64,000 bases of DNA, from assembly GCA_028564675.1 (NCBI GenBank), contig JAOVVO010000123.1, forward strand, positions 90,137 through 154,136, in the 5' to 3' direction. The translations under genes were made by a program, and so were the position numbers. The notes below the pieces were generated by a model. It made no database searches and was not told the origin of the DNA. It worked only from the letters and a program-made list of their open reading frames with translations. Positions 1 to 13,500 of the stretch are shown here, piece after piece (the stretch's first letter is position 1; every line of letters starts with the position of its first letter). Origin of the DNA: Onchocerca lupi. Its lineage: Eukaryota > Nematoda > Chromadorea > Rhabditida > Onchocercidae.

Positions 1-122
1 TTTTTATCAGTTATAAAGCTGTAATTGTTAGTATTTTTGTTCTGTAAACAATGCGCGCGAATTTGTCATTTCACACGCTGATGTTGTGAATTGGTGATAA
101 ATTTGATTAAATTAGATTAAAA

Positions 123-134
123 TTGATATTTCAG
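123..134 (+). promoter_or_regulatory. Putative spliced-leader trans-splice acceptor of rpa-1
   Basis: TTGATATTTCAG ends 36 bases before the rpa-1 ATG, with no donor upstream that would make an ordinary first intron. Nematode mRNAs commonly receive a spliced leader at such sites. Inference from sequence only. Confidence 0.45.
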
Positions 135-170
135 TGAAAGAAGAGAGAAACGTGATAGCATCAAAGAGAT

Positions 171-1996
171 ATGGTAGGTATTGGTGATCTTAGTCGAGGT
201 TTCATCCAGGAAATATGCGAGACAAATAATGGTGAAGAAAAACCAGTGGTTCAGATTTTGGTAAGTTATTTCATTTAGTTTTTTTTTTTTATCTTGTAGA
301 TTATCTTGCATATTCTAACCATAATTTATTTTCTTTTCTTTTTTCATTTTTTTGTTTGTTCACTATATTTTCAAAGGCAATCATATAACACTACGACCAC
401 AAATCAAGCAAAAAAACAATTTCTTTCTTGCTATTTTACTCAGAATTTATTTGAAATAATATTATCTTCTTTTATGCAACCATCCCATAGTTTATGGTGT
501 TGAAAAAAAAATCTGTCTCAGGAAGCAAGACCATTGGTCAGCAATCAAACAGAACCTGCTTCAGAAGCTCAATACTTTCGATTCCGAATATCTGATGGAA
601 TGTTCAGCTATAATTGTACGCATTTCTTCATGTTAATAGTTGTTACTACTATTATGGCCATTTAAAGTATTACTGGATTCTTGCAAAAAACTGTATAATG
701 GTGATGTTTAATTTAGAAGCAATAAGAAAAGTTATGTTTTGATTTATCAAATTACTTATATTGATGCATTGTATTGGATTTATAGCTTGCCTTAATCAAG
801 CGGATATAGCAGAAAGAATTAAAAGAGACAGTCTCGATAAAGGCAATCCAGTATTACGCATTAAATATACAATGTGAGTGATAGTTATATGTCAGATTTA
901 TTAATTTGAAATATGATTTTAAATTTAAATTTGCCGTTTCAAAACAGGAACAGTTTTTGTATTTTATTTTCTTTTTCTGAAAAAATTTATGGATTGTTCA
1001 TTTCGGGTGTTTCAGTTCTTTTTTTTTTTTAGAAAAGCAGCTCAAAAGCCATTAGTAAGAATCATGGATTACGAAATTTTGGGACGTGATTTACCAGTTC
1101 TCGGGAATCCGGTGCATCATTCCGGGAATCCTAACGATTACCGTGGATTAAATCCAAATGCCAATATGCTTAATATACGTCCTGAACTTCGATCGCCCCA
1201 AACAGCTGGTTCAGGTTTGAAACAGTGCTCTCTATAGTGCTTCGCTTTTTGTTTTATTTTTAAGTTCTTTATTGAAAATTCCATTATACTTTATATTACA
1301 AAGCTATAAAGAGCAACTGCAGTCGTTATCATATTTTTGATATTGATAAATCTGAACTATGAGTTGGTATCGATTGCTCTTCGGAAGGGGTGATTTATAG
1401 TTTAAAGTATCAAAACTTATTTCACGAATTATCGCACATTTAAATTTTAAACTTTTCCAATTATGAATGATATCAATTTTACAACTGATTTACAAACCAC
1501 TACGTTGTGTTTTATTGAGTTTCTGTGTATGATGATATTTCTTTGTATGCATAGAAAGAAAATTAGAATTAATCTTTATATTATGATGTAAATGAGGACG
1601 TCCAAAATATTGCATGGAAAACAAATGAAGACTTTTTTCGAATTTCGAATAAAACAACTACCTAATATTTTAAGAGTTTCGAACACTCCTAATTCGCCCG
1701 TAACGATTCCTAAATATCTTGACGCAAAGAATGCATTTCATGTCTTCATTTAGAAGTCAAGAAATTCTCATCTTATATTTCTTCTTCCATACACTACGCC
1801 TTCAAATTCATTTAATATAGGCATTGCTTCTTTCTTTTCAGTTCGTTATGGTGGTTCTTCGACGCATCGTTTGGCCAATTTAGTGGGACAAAATTTAACA
1901 CCAATTAAACTAATTACTCCATATGTCAACAAGTAAATCTTCAAGTTCAAGTTTGATTTATCTTCCGGTTTTACTTAATTAAATGCATCTATTTAA

Positions 1997-2030
<34 letters not shown>

Positions 2031-4725
2031 ACGTAATGATTTCATTTTGCTTATTGCATTAGTGTTGTTATCCTTTGATAGTTTCTTATATCGTATTTTA
2101 TAGATGGCGTATTTGTGGTGTAGTGACTGCAAAAGAGGATTTACGAAATATCAGAACAGCTCGAAGAGATATGAAAGTGTTCAATTTTGAATTAACTGAT
2201 GAAGAAGGTGGTTGCATACGTATTGCCGCATTTGATGATGTTGCTGAAAAATTCTATTCAATCATCCAGAAAGGATTGGTAAAAAAAATTACTTTTTTAC
2301 TTTTGAAATTCAAACTACAATTCACATTTAGGACATTATTTTTTGACCGATCAGAAATCGGCATATTTAAATTAATTTATATGTTTATTAAGATGTTCTA
2401 TGTATCCGGTGGTACTATCAAACAGGCGAATAAACGTTTTAATACGACAGGACATGATTACGAAATCACAGTAAGAAATGATTCTGAGGTATTCTTTTAC
2501 TTAGTTATTCTATTAATCATGATAAATTATTGTCAAAAAAATGATTTTTATCTCCCTTTTCTGTTTCTTCAATTTCCTATTCAGTAGCGCTCTGCTTTAT
2601 CAATGCTATTTCAGATAATGCCATGTTTGGATCGTGAAAAAATTGAGCAGCCGAAACTGTCACTTAGTATTGTTCGTCTTTGCAACGTGGCTAATCACGT
2701 CGGTGAACCGATCGATGTTATTGCTGTAGTAGAAAAAGTCAATGATATCATTCAAGTGCGTTTCTTTACTATAGGAAAATATCTAAATTTTGTTATTGAT
2801 AGCTATAGTCCTCCTTCAGAAATATTTTAATTTTGATTTAATAGTTTGTTTCTTGTTAGATTAGCCTTGTACTTTTAATTCTATCATTTTTTAGGTTACA
2901 GCACGTAGTACAGGAGCTCAGTTGGAGAAGCGAGATATAATACTGATTGATACATCGGAAACAGAAATCACATTGACATTATGGGGCGAGCAAGCTCGAA
3001 CATATGATAAAGAAATTGAGGGTCAGACGATTGGTATAAAAGGAGCATTTGTTAAAGACTTCAATGGTAAGTAATTTACTACTTCTACAAAGAATTTAGG
3101 TCGTTTTTCGAAATTTCGAAGAACTAGTGAATCAATATAAAGGAATTTCATGTTCTTTCATATCCTGAAATTCCAGGAAGTTTAAGTTTGAGTATCGGAA
3201 CTTCCAGTCGAATAGAATTGAACATGGAGTGTGCTGAAACAGCGAATTTATATAGTTGGTATCGAGAAACAAGGCCCTCCATTCAAGCACGTAGTCTCTC
3301 ATTGCCTAGTCTCACTTCAGACAGTTATGGTAATTCTTCTCTTTTTTTTTTTTTTTTTTTTAATTCTAAGACGTTTGTACTGAACTTCATTTTAGATTTT
3401 TGTAATCCTTGATTAAATTATGAAATCATTTAGCACGAGATTTACGAATCATTCGTTTATCTGAAGTTGGTGCATTGGGACGAGATTCAGAGAGAGGCGT
3501 ATTTTTCAATATCACAGCCATGATCTCATCATTAAAAGCTGATGGCGCTCTTTATAAGGTGAACTTTCTTCTTTCTTTTTTTTCCTTTGCCGAATGCAAG
3601 TCCACGATTTTGCAAATTCTGGAAAGCCATAAGAATTTCAACTCATTTTAGACGAATAGAAATCAAACTTTATATAATTCATTTAAAAGGTTTTCTTGTA
3701 ATCTCCAAAATCAATGTTGGATTGTAGAGCTGTGGCACGAATGGATGCAAAAAGAAGGTAATTGAACTCAACAATCAATACCGATGTGAAAAATGCGATA
3801 TCACTTTGGACAAGTACAAATATGTCCTTCTCATGACGGTCAATTTTTTCACTTCCATTTCTTCATTATTGGCGTTCGAAATCGATTAATAAGAATATAT
3901 CATTCTTAATGCTAGCATATTCTAGCTTGAAATATCGGATTTCTCGGGATCTCACTGGGTGACGGTATTCGAAGATAAAGCTGTCAAGCTTTTGAAAAAT
4001 GATGCGGAACAGCTTGGGCGGTTACTCGATAATGATCTGGTTTAATTTAATGCTTTTTTCCTTTGTTGATTTCAAGTTTGATTTCTTCTTGTTTTTTTGT
4101 TAAAAATTAGCTATGGTTACAATAGTTTTAATTATTATTTCTAAAAATTTTTATGAGAAATGATCGTACTAATCAATAATCGCATGAACGATGAAAATTT
4201 AAGGGAAAAGGATAATAGCAAGTAACTGATGATAAGAGTAATTAAGTAGGAAGCAAATAGAATTGAAAATTTCGTGAACGACCAGAATCAAATACAAAGA
4301 TTTTGATTTCAACAGCTTTAAATTATAATATTTTCAGCTGGATGAATATAATGAGGTTTTCAATGCAGTCCGTTTTCGTGAATACACATTCCGCATTCGA
4401 GCTAAATCGGAGTTTTATAATGTAATTATTTAAATATCTTTAATTTTCAACGCGATATATTTGTTAATTCCAGAATGAGGAGTTGGGCTTTAATGCCAAT
4501 TTTTTGCTAATACTACTTTTTTAATTGGTAACTATTATAAAAATTTTCAATATTTCATAACAGGCACGTGATTAAATTTTATATTTGGACTGTTATCTGC
4601 TTTACTAATGTACTTTATAGGAGGAAGAGAAAATTAAATGGAGTGTTTACGATATTAACGGAGTCAACCATGACAAATATATTGATGAACTTGTGAAAGC
4701 AGTAAATAAATTGGAAGAAATGTGA
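171..4725 (+). CDS. rpa-1: Replication protein A 70 kDa subunit (RPA1), complete, 15 exons
   Basis: Large subunit of the nuclear heterotrimeric single-stranded-DNA-binding protein RPA, used in replication, repair and recombination. Exons joined by phase and homology: 171-260, 522-615, 786-873, 1033-1214, 1842-1932, 2104-2278, 2393-2488, 2615-2755, 2895-3066, 3177-3329, 3434-3558, 3728-3838, 3926-4039, 4338-4421, 4621-4725. They give 606 residues against about 616 in human. The order is the family order: N-terminal OB fold (DBD-F), linker, DBD-A (from KWRICGVV), DBD-B (KITVRS-equivalent region to the LWGEQA motif) and DBD-C. DBD-C carries a zinc ribbon in exon 12, CGTNGC followed by CEKC (C-x4-C-x13-C-x2-C). 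An acceptor-like site ends at 134, 36 bases before the ATG, and suits trans-splicing. All donors and acceptors are GT-AG. No break is seen. Very sure of identity; exon 7 start is slightly uncertain. Confidence 0.97.
1998..2027. repeat. Poly-A run in an rpa-1 intron
   Basis: About 30 A in a row between exons 5 and 6 of rpa-1. The length is probably variable or uncertain. Confidence 0.9.
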
Positions 4726-5246
4726 ATAGTCAAAATATTTAAACCCCTCTTTTCATCACTATTTTCATGTGATCTCGTTTTTATACGACATATGTCTTTT
4801 CGCAATATCTTATTTTGGAAACTGAATTGAAATTAAGACAATATAGAAAATGATGTTTACTTTGGCCTATCAGTTTCAGGCCACTTTATAGTAAGCTTGG
4901 CTTATTTTTTTTGATTTTTTCCTTCAACATCAGTGTTAATCGAGAAGGGTCTAAATTGGATAAATATTGTTGATTTGACGGAATTTAACTTGACAATTTT
5001 TCAGTATTTCAAATAATTTTCTAGAATATGGAATATTTCAAATAGCGTCTTTTATTTCTTTGTTGAACCTTAACTGGTTGCTAACTCATTTACATTTCGA
5101 TATTGGAATATCAAAATATTGCATTCACTTTTGTTGCTTTGTTAAATATGTTCTTTCCTTACTCTTACATATTTTACATCTTGCTTAAGTTACTTGTAAT
5201 TTTTATTTTATAAAATTGGTCTAATGTTGTTTGCAAGCATAAACAG

Positions 5247-5252
5247 AATAAA
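5247..5252 (+). terminator. Poly(A) signal of rpa-1
   Basis: A canonical AATAAA lies about 520 bases after the rpa-1 stop codon. It is the first exact AATAAA I see on the plus strand in this 3' region. The facing bZIP gene has its own candidate signal further on, so the two 3' ends converge without overlapping. Confidence 0.5.
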
Positions 5253-5747
5253 AAAATCTCGAAAACATAAATATTTTATAATTGCTTCAATGTGGATATT
5301 TTGAAAAATTGGAACGATGATCATTAATCATTATAGAGTTTAAGTTTAGAGAAGAGTTTATATTAACAATGTTGCAGTTTCTCAAATCTTGATTATAATC
5401 ATAATTCAATAAATTGCAATTGGACTAAGTAAAAGGAGATTCGAAGTTTTCTTCCATTAAGCTCTCATCTTTTTTGATTGTTTATTATATCTTCATCATC
5501 TTCCTTCCAAATACAATTATTTCTCTTCAAAGTTTCAGCCAACAATATGCTCACTCGTTTTTTGTCAAGAAAAGAATATGAGAGATGTTATTGAAAATAT
5601 TCCTTCTAGTAATCAATAATCAGAAGCATGATATGTAAAATTGTGAGAAAGAGAAGCACAAAATGCCATACAGTTGACAGTTTCTCTAGTTCACGAGAAT
5701 TTTCTTGATATTTTACAAACTCGATGTTACATTTACAGCGATAAATA

Positions 5748-5753
5748 TTTATT
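5748..5753 (-). terminator. Candidate poly(A) signal of the bZIP gene
   Basis: TTTATT on the plus strand reads AATAAA on the minus strand, about 215 bases past the bZIP stop codon at 5969-5971. Confidence 0.4.
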
Positions 5754-5968
5754 TCTGAATTATATAATTGAAATCATATAATTTTGAAGTTCTGTTCAGA
5801 CAAATTTAATTGATCAATTTATCATTTAGATCATTATTACGAGTTACTTCTCTGCTATCATTTCGTTCTTCTAACTTCGAAATAATTCCACAAGGTAATT
5901 TCCATCTTTCGAACTTCTTCATATTCATAAGTTATGATTGTTAAGCATAACTGTACAAAGAACAAAGA

Positions 5969-7580
5969 TCAAGTAACAGTTTGTTGAGAAAATGAAGGAT
6001 ATAGGATTGGTGCTGGTTGTGTTGTTGGTATCAAATTGGTAGGATTATTATCACGAAGTAGCATTCCTTGTTGTTGTGCAGTATATGATAGTGATAATTG
6101 TCTTTCATATTCCTTTCGAGCCTATAAATTATATTTTAATTACGAAATTTTATTTTTTCCTAAAATTTATGTTTAAAAAAAAAAAATTTTGAAAAGAAAA
6201 AACAAAAAACAATTGATTGATTTTTTTTTAATCAATTAATATTTGGAATAAAATGAATGATTAATAATTGATATTTTGATGATATATTTCAGTTCAATGT
6301 CCTCAAGCAATTATATCATATGCTGTAATATATCGTAGTAAACGTTCAAATAAGGTTAACTTTGATATTAGAAAGGTCAACTTCTAAAGGTCAACTTACG
6401 TAATCCAATTGTTGCGTATAAATTGCCAATTGCGCGCGTAATGCTTCATTTTCTTTTTCTAATTCATCAACTTTACGTTGCATCATCTTTTCTCGTTCTC
6501 GTCGATTACTTCTCGATTTTTTTGCTGCTAAATTATTTTTATCTCGTCGTTCACGATATCTGAAATATACTATTCCATTTCTGGCATATTTAGGAAATGT
6601 AAATTTTTTGCTAAATCTGAAAATTTTTTTTTTTTTTTTTTTTGAAAATCAATCCAAAATTTCAAAAATAACGAAAAATCAAACTTTACCAAAATAATGA
6701 ATATTTTTTTGTTTGGCTGTAAAAAAGTTTTTTTTGAATATTTTCTTCCTTTAAATTAGCGATAAAAATTTATTATTTTTATAAAAATTCTTCAAAAATT
6801 TTTAGAAAAAAAAAATCTGGGCTTGATGTCTCTTTCAAATCCTGATATTATTCATTCTGATCGTTGATCTGCAAATTGTTTGTTTTTGATTCTGGGTTAT
6901 TGTTGGTCAGCAAAGATGGAGCCAACAATCATCATCAGATGATTCAAAGCAGTTTACCAAAACAAAGACATTTTGAAGCCCGAATGCTACCAGATGAGAA
7001 GATTTATTAACCTGGAAAAAAATAGAAACCAGCAGCAACGGCAATGAAAATAACGAAAATTAATCTAATTGAAAAAAAAAAGACAACAAACAACCTAAAA
7101 CTTCAATTTTTAGTGAAAATAAAATTTACTATTTCAGATATGCATTCATGTCATGCATTAATTTGAGAGGGCAAAACTTTAAAAATACCTATTTTAAAAT
7201 ATCTGAACAAGCAAGTAAATTTTTGTGCAGAATATGCAATTTAACATTTTGCATCTCAATCTAATTATTCTGCATTTCAAACTAGTCTACGCTAACATTC
7301 TGCATTTCAGACTAGTCTAGGCTAATATTCTGCACTTCAGGCTCAGTTTAGGTATATTCTTAGACTTATTGCAAAAGTGATTAGCAGAAAATTATGCAAG
7401 ACATAACGTTTGGCTGCAGGTTATTGTTTGCTTGCATTCAATAGTTTTGCATGTTCCTTTCCTGTATATTGTGCCATTGTTCAAAATTGGCAAATGCCGG
7501 TAATTGCAGTTTTGCAAATTTCATTACTTTTTACGAGCTTCCTCATCAGCTAAAACGACAGATCTACGTTGTTGTAATCG

Positions 7581-7612
<32 letters not shown>

Positions 7613-7643
7613 GCTCTTGTTGTTGTTGTTGTTGTTGTTGTGG

Positions 7644-7710
<67 letters not shown>

Positions 7711-7970
7711 GGTAATGACATTGAAGCGGCTATGATGGTAGATGATGTTGACGGAACGGAAGCGATAGCTGAGAAGTTTTCGTCCTGTTGTTTTGTAATA
7801 TTAACAATAGTTGCGGTTTCATATGGTGGCGGTATTTGCATACTGTAGGCGGTAAAATTAGCTGGTACCATATTGGTAGCAACTGGTGTCGGATATGAGA
7901 AATAAAGATGATGATTAGCACCATCACTTTTAACTTCACCCATATAAGCTGGTATCATTGCTACAATCAT
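5969..7970 (-). CDS. bZIP transcription factor with polyglutamine tract, CES-2/PAR-like basic region
   Basis: Nuclear DNA-binding protein. Three exons (minus strand): 7970-7528, 6559-6400 and 6121-5969; phases 2 and 0 match at both joins. The N-terminal part, about 85 residues, contains proline, serine and tyrosine. Next comes a CAA-coded glutamine tract of some 40 residues broken by single P and E residues. The bZIP follows: basic region KYRERRDKNNLAAKKSR, then a leucine zipper (DELEKENEALRAQLAIYTQQL) and a short glutamine-rich tail ending QQTVT. The NN-x-AA-x-K/R-SR core and the KYRERR lead-in fit the PAR/CES-2/ATF-2 branch of the C/EBP superfamily, which in general recognises TTACGTAA-like palindromes. 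I do not know the exact orthologue. An acceptor (TTATAG) lies just before the ATG at 7970, so either trans-splicing or further upstream coding exons are possible; I saw no convincing upstream exon. Confidence 0.85.
7267..7356. repeat. Three tandem copies of a 30-bp unit in the bZIP first intron
   Basis: Units start at 7267, 7297 and 7327, each beginning ATTCTGCA and ending with a CTAGTCTA-GCTAA-like part. The third copy is diverged. The array lies in the intron between the polyglutamine exon and the basic-region exon. Confidence 0.8.
7570..7711 (-). repeat. CAA/CAG trinucleotide repeat coding for polyglutamine
   Basis: About 140 bases of near-perfect (GTT)n on the plus strand code for glutamine on the minus strand inside the bZIP gene. 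The array is mostly CAA with a few CAG codons, and single E and P codons interrupt it. The plus-strand frames (poly-valine and poly-cysteine) are antisense artefacts. Confidence 0.95.
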
Positions 7971-9915
7971 ACACCTATAACTATAATTTAATAATTAGAA
8001 ATAAAAAAATGAAAAAGTCATGTTGCGAAGAAAGAAATTATCGAAACTTATTTTTTGGCATAATTTCGAAAATTTTCATTCCAACCTTTTAAAAGCATTT
8101 TAGACGCAAAATCTATCCTAATTTACATCGAAATAGTGTTTATCGTCGGATCAAAAAGATTTTTCTTTTTTTTTTCTTCAAAAATTGTTTATATTTTAAA
8201 CATAACATTGAATTAATAATGATTAATAATGATAATAAAAAAAAAATAATAATCCAATGTTCAAAAAAAATAAACAACAACATAGGGTTAGTAATATTTA
8301 TTTATAGCAAGTTTTTAACGCACTTTATATTTAAGAAATTGAATTTGTACGAAATTTATATATCTTTTTTAAAAAAGAGTAAATGAGTAAAAACTGAAAG
8401 TGAAAATAAAATGGGCAAAAATATTTTAAAAAGACTTTATTTTTAAAAGTTTTCTTTAAAATATTTTTAAACATTTTAAAAAGGATTTTTAATTTTGTCT
8501 TTGGATAATTGCGAAGAAGATTCAATTGGTAAAGAAAACAAAGCTACGTAAGGAAACTTTGGAAGGATTTATTCATGGAAAAGAAAGAAAAAAACTGATT
8601 ATTGGTAACTGATTTATAAAAATAACTGATAATTTTTCTGCAAATAACTGATAAGTGATAAGTTTTATACCTGAACATTTTACGTAATATTTTGCTTATC
8701 TATTATGACTATTATGTACGTAGTTCACGTAATATACATTTCTAAATCGAACAACTTAGACAAATATTACATATGAACTATCTATAATAAATCAATTCTT
8801 ACGCGAAATGGATGTAAACGTGAAATTTATGCATACGAACGATTTCTGAAACGTTTTCGACGTTTTTAAGAGGAAGAGAGATGTGTAATTAAGTATTTCA
8901 ATTAAACAATTGAATCATTTGTTTAATGTCATATTAATTAATTAATTCTGTTAGTTATGCAAGAATAAAAGTGACATGCAATGAAAACAGTGTAATAATA
9001 ACATATCAATAGTTAATCAAAACCACACACAGTAATTTTACGATTGAATTTCTTTTAATATTAGAAATGTGAAATTCCACGTGAAGATTAGTCACTATTA
9101 GAAATTTAGACAAGTTTGAATCATAGACAGCTGTGAAAATTAACTGATTTTGATATTATTTTAACTTAAAATAATAATTGAAATTTATTGTAGTATTTTA
9201 AATATAAGGAAATTTTTATAGAAAAAGCACACTAATATTAATTTATTTATGTTTTAATTCATTTATAATATAGATATCGCAGAATGATTCCATGAAATCT
9301 TGCGAATGAATAATTCGTAGGAATAAAAAAAAAAAAAGAAAAAAAACTAATAAAATTCTTTATCCAATCATCAATTTTGGGATTCTGTAAGTTTGTTTTG
9401 TTTATGCAATCAGATTCCTACAATTATAATTTACAATAATCAAAAGAATTAGTGGCAATGATAGATATACGGTTACTGCTAAATCTATCTTCCTCGTAAA
9501 CATCATCATTCATCTCTACATTCTCTTCTGATGTTGCATTCCGTCATCGTCGTTGACATCATAATATCTACCATACCATATTCTTCGACAAATTTGATGA
9601 CATCTAAATAACCAGAATACTGATTGGTTGACCAATTCGTATGAAGCATTATTGCATTCTTTCGAAAGAAAAAAAAATTTTAAATTTTCTAAAATCCAAT
9701 TTTTATTCATTCATATCAACATTTTACACTTGGGAAATATCGCTTTTCATACTTGGGAAAAAAATATCGCAAATGTTACAATATCGCAAAACTTTTCACA
9801 CTTGGAAAATATTGCAAATGTTAAGAAGTCATCAGCAAATGGAAATCTCTGATTCAGACTTAGATTTCGAATGTCCTTGAATTCCACATAAATTTCTTCT
9901 ATGTCCATCTTATCG

Positions 9916-10185
9916 CTGTTTTTTTGGATGAATTAAAATATGGCATCAATATTAGCAAAGTTGGATTTTAGAAATTTCTCGTCCATTATACTGTTGTTTT
10001 GTAGATGTTTTATGTTTATCTTGCCACTGTCATGTGAATGAATTCATAAATATATAAGAATTGATATAAGCGAAGATGAATTTTAGAAGATTTTCTCGAA
10101 GGAATAGCGAGAAATCGTTGTTTTGTGGAGGAATTAAAATATGAAGTTAATATAAGCAAAATTGGATTTTCGAAATTTCTGGAAA
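9916..10185 (+). repeat. Degenerate direct repeat, about 70 bp, spaced about 196 bp
   Basis: The stretch at 9916-9985 (GAATTAAAATATG then GCAAAGTTGGATTTT and GAAATTTCT) recurs at 10112-10185 with scattered substitutions. It looks like an old local duplication; no coding content is apparent. Confidence 0.55.
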
Positions 10186-10554
10186 GAAATGTCCAGAAAT
10201 TTTGATATTTCATAATATTTCATGCAATTTCATCAACCAATCAATGTTATTGTTGTAGATTGTCATCCAGAATATGGTAGATATTATAGATGTTCATCAA
10301 CAGATAGAATGTAGAGATGTATGAAGAGATATTTACTTGGATGTTTTCTAACAGCAATTGTCCATTCACATCACACCTCTGCTTCTTTTGATTATCGCAA
10401 AATTACAATTATCTGAAAAATTGATTTGCCTTGGCAAATAAACTTACAGAATCCAAATTGATGAATGGATGAGAATTCCATATCGTTTCTCCATTTAAAC
10501 AAAAAATGTTTCTTCTGATGTCTTTTCGATGTGACACTTTTGTGTCACCTTCAT

Positions 10555-10556
<2 letters not shown>

Positions 10557-10583
<27 letters not shown>
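10557..10583. repeat. (CT)n microsatellite
   Basis: An uninterrupted TC dinucleotide run of about 13 units in the gene-poor interval. Confidence 0.9.
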
Positions 10584-10585
<2 letters not shown>

Positions 10586-13500
10586 AATTTTTCATTTAAA
10601 ATGTTTTTCTGATATTGCTATAATTATTTTTTGTATCGAATATCCCTCATTTTTATATTTCAGCAAAATAATGATAATTCTTATGCGTAAAATTACTACC
10701 ATAGTATCAATGCTACAAAATAATTTATTGTCAATCAAAAAATATCACTTATTTCAAACAAACCTTGAAATTATAAATTATTGGAATAGTTCCTTGAAGA
10801 AAAGACTTCTTAATTAACCATTATTAATTAATTGATTAATGGCATAGATTGCTATCAAATTGTGCAAAAGTTTCAACTTATGCAATTTTGGAAGTAATAA
10901 TTTGCAGAGCTTTTTGGCATAGAAAAGAAATTCTCCAATAGAAAATTTGTTTGGTACTAATTATTTGAGTAAAATTTACTATTTTGCAAAAAATATCTAA
11001 AATCACAAATTTTATCCAACTTCATCTTATTATTCTTGTCAAGTTGATATTAAATTTAATTCAATACTCAATGTTGCATTATGCAAAATATATGAATGTT
11101 GCATATTGCAGAGAATTTGACCTTTAGGGTGAAAATTCGATGAAAAATGGCAAATTATTTCTTTGATCCTTGTATCTGATCTCTGTATCTCAGGCTTGAT
11201 CTAGGCTATGCTTGTTGGCAATGTAATTTTCATTCCAAAAATGCAATTGACAGATTAGATGAAATCTATCCAATTCGATCTTGTTTTGAAAAAACAAGTT
11301 TGCATTTGCTTTGCATAATGGGGGTTGTAATTGCTCTCAAAGGTACTCTAATAAAAAGGTACCATAAAGGTACCATATTATTGTCATCGAAGGAATGGTA
11401 CCAAACAACAACATTCAGATAACTGAAAGAGCGAGAACTCCAAGAAGTACTACTCCAAAATCATTGTCAAATCATTTTGCAGCGAAGCAATCACATCTGG
11501 TCATCTTTCTGTCCACTCCTTCGATCAATACTTCAGTTGAAGCATGTACCGTAAGAGTGTATTCGTTCATTCGAAAAACATCAAATATATCGGCAAATTT
11601 AGCCAAAATATGCAAATTTTGTATTTTTAAATCAAGAAAATTCACGATTCTTCATTTTTGCAAGTTAAATAAGCAAAGGTCAAGAAGAGATTGGATGCGA
11701 AGATACTTGTTCTTCTGGCGATTATTTATTACTCATGGAGTAATAACTTAAAATACCGTAATTTCAATCTTTGCCATACACATAGAAGGTTGAAAAACAC
11801 AATCACGAATGGTTGATTGGAAAACAGATGTGACCTTACCGATCTGTTAATTATCCTTGAAAACATCATCATACCATTAGTGGACAAATGCAAGTAGATG
11901 GTGAATACTGTATTAATATTACATAAAAAAAATCAGTAATAATTAAAATTAATTAAAACTCATGTATTTCATGAAATTTTCAAATTCGTTACGAAACCTT
12001 TCAATATTTGCTAATATTCGAAATTTCAAAAATATACAACTAAAATGCTATAATTAAATACAAACACCATTAAAGTGAAAAAATTAATTAAAATTCGTAT
12101 TTTATGAAATTTCCAAATTCTTACCAAACTTATGAATATTTGCTAATACTCGTAATTCCAAAAATATACAACTAAAAGAATCATATGTTTCTTTAAAATT
12201 AATAATACGATGACAAATATGACAATGTCATGAGTACATTTTGCTTACCTTTGAACTTACCTTTAACGTGATGGATATATTCCGATCATAGCACGTCATA
12301 TGTCTGATGTTTTTAAATGTTGCTAATACATTCTTAGTTTAAGTAATGATTGAATTTTTGCTTTTGGAGATGAAAACGAATCATTCATCTATCACTTCGT
12401 TTTGTGTTTTTGAATTATTGGATATGTTCATTGTAAATCGCGGATTAAAATATTTCGAACTTAATTCTGTTTTTTGTTTATTTTATTGGCTTCTAATTAG
12501 GATCATCGTGAAGATTAATTAGGATTATGCACAATTTTGATGTCTTATGTCACGTAACTTAAAAGTACCATAGTAAAATTTTCCAACGTGAAAATAAACG
12601 CTTCTCGTGGTATTTGCATATGCGAGCAAGTTTATGTTTTCTTCGTTCAAATGACGATATTAATTCATAATCAAATACTCATCTATCATATTTCAATGGA
12701 AAATGTTGAAATTTCTAATAATAATAATACGACAAAAAGTGATGAATTTGTTCGTAAATTTATAATAATAATAAAAAGCAAAGATTTTAATAAAAAAATA
12801 TCATAGAATATGATTATATTTCCGCAATATTTCAATAATTTTTGCTATTTCAAGTATTATTAATAAATAAATGGTAAATTTTAAAAACACTATCATCATC
12901 TAATATCGTTTTATTTTTGTAGAAAAAAAAGATAAATTTCAAATATAAATTTAAAAAATTTTTTAAAACTAATCAAAATTTCTTGTTAAAATGAACTTTT
13001 TCAAAGAGATGTGAGAGAAAAAAAAATAAATAATTGGGAAGTTAGATGCGAAGAATGGATGCGCAACTTGACGCAACGTTATCGAATTGCGACACGTGAG
13101 GTGAAATGGGCAAGAACTATTGTAGGAATTTCATCAGCAGATAAAAAAGAAGAGATTTTGGAGGGATTGGAGAGTAGCGGATAATTATTCAGCTGAGGTC
13201 AGGTAGTGAGCTCGTTCTCAGGTCACATTCATTCAATCATTTATTCATTTATTCACCCGCAAATATCAAGAGTGAGAATAGGATAGCATTCCTTGCCCTA
13301 CCATTCTAATAAACTATTCCATTGCGCAATTGATGAAATTAGTCGATGAAAGTACCATAAGGTACCATAAGCAGAGAATTATGCAAATTTTTTGTTCGCC
13401 TGAAAAGAAATCAGGTAAACGACATTACAGGTAAAAACAAACAAAGGAACAGGGAAGATGGAAGAAAATTAGAGATTGAAATAAAAAAAAGCGGTATTTG

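Larger units (their letters stand above)
4726..5968. other. Intergenic region between convergent rpa-1 and bZIP genes
   Basis: This holds the two 3' untranslated regions. AATAAA at 5247 serves the plus strand and TTTATT at 5748 (AATAAA on the minus strand) serves the bZIP gene. No open reading frame with coding character is visible. Confidence 0.6.

Noticed and set aside
7451..7848. Plus-strand poly-valine and poly-cysteine open frames
   Set aside because: They are antisense to the CAA/CAG glutamine codons of the bZIP gene.
11395..11751. 118-codon plus-strand frame
   Set aside because: Composition drifts to random K/F/I-rich sequence; no splice sites, no domain, no homology that I recognise.
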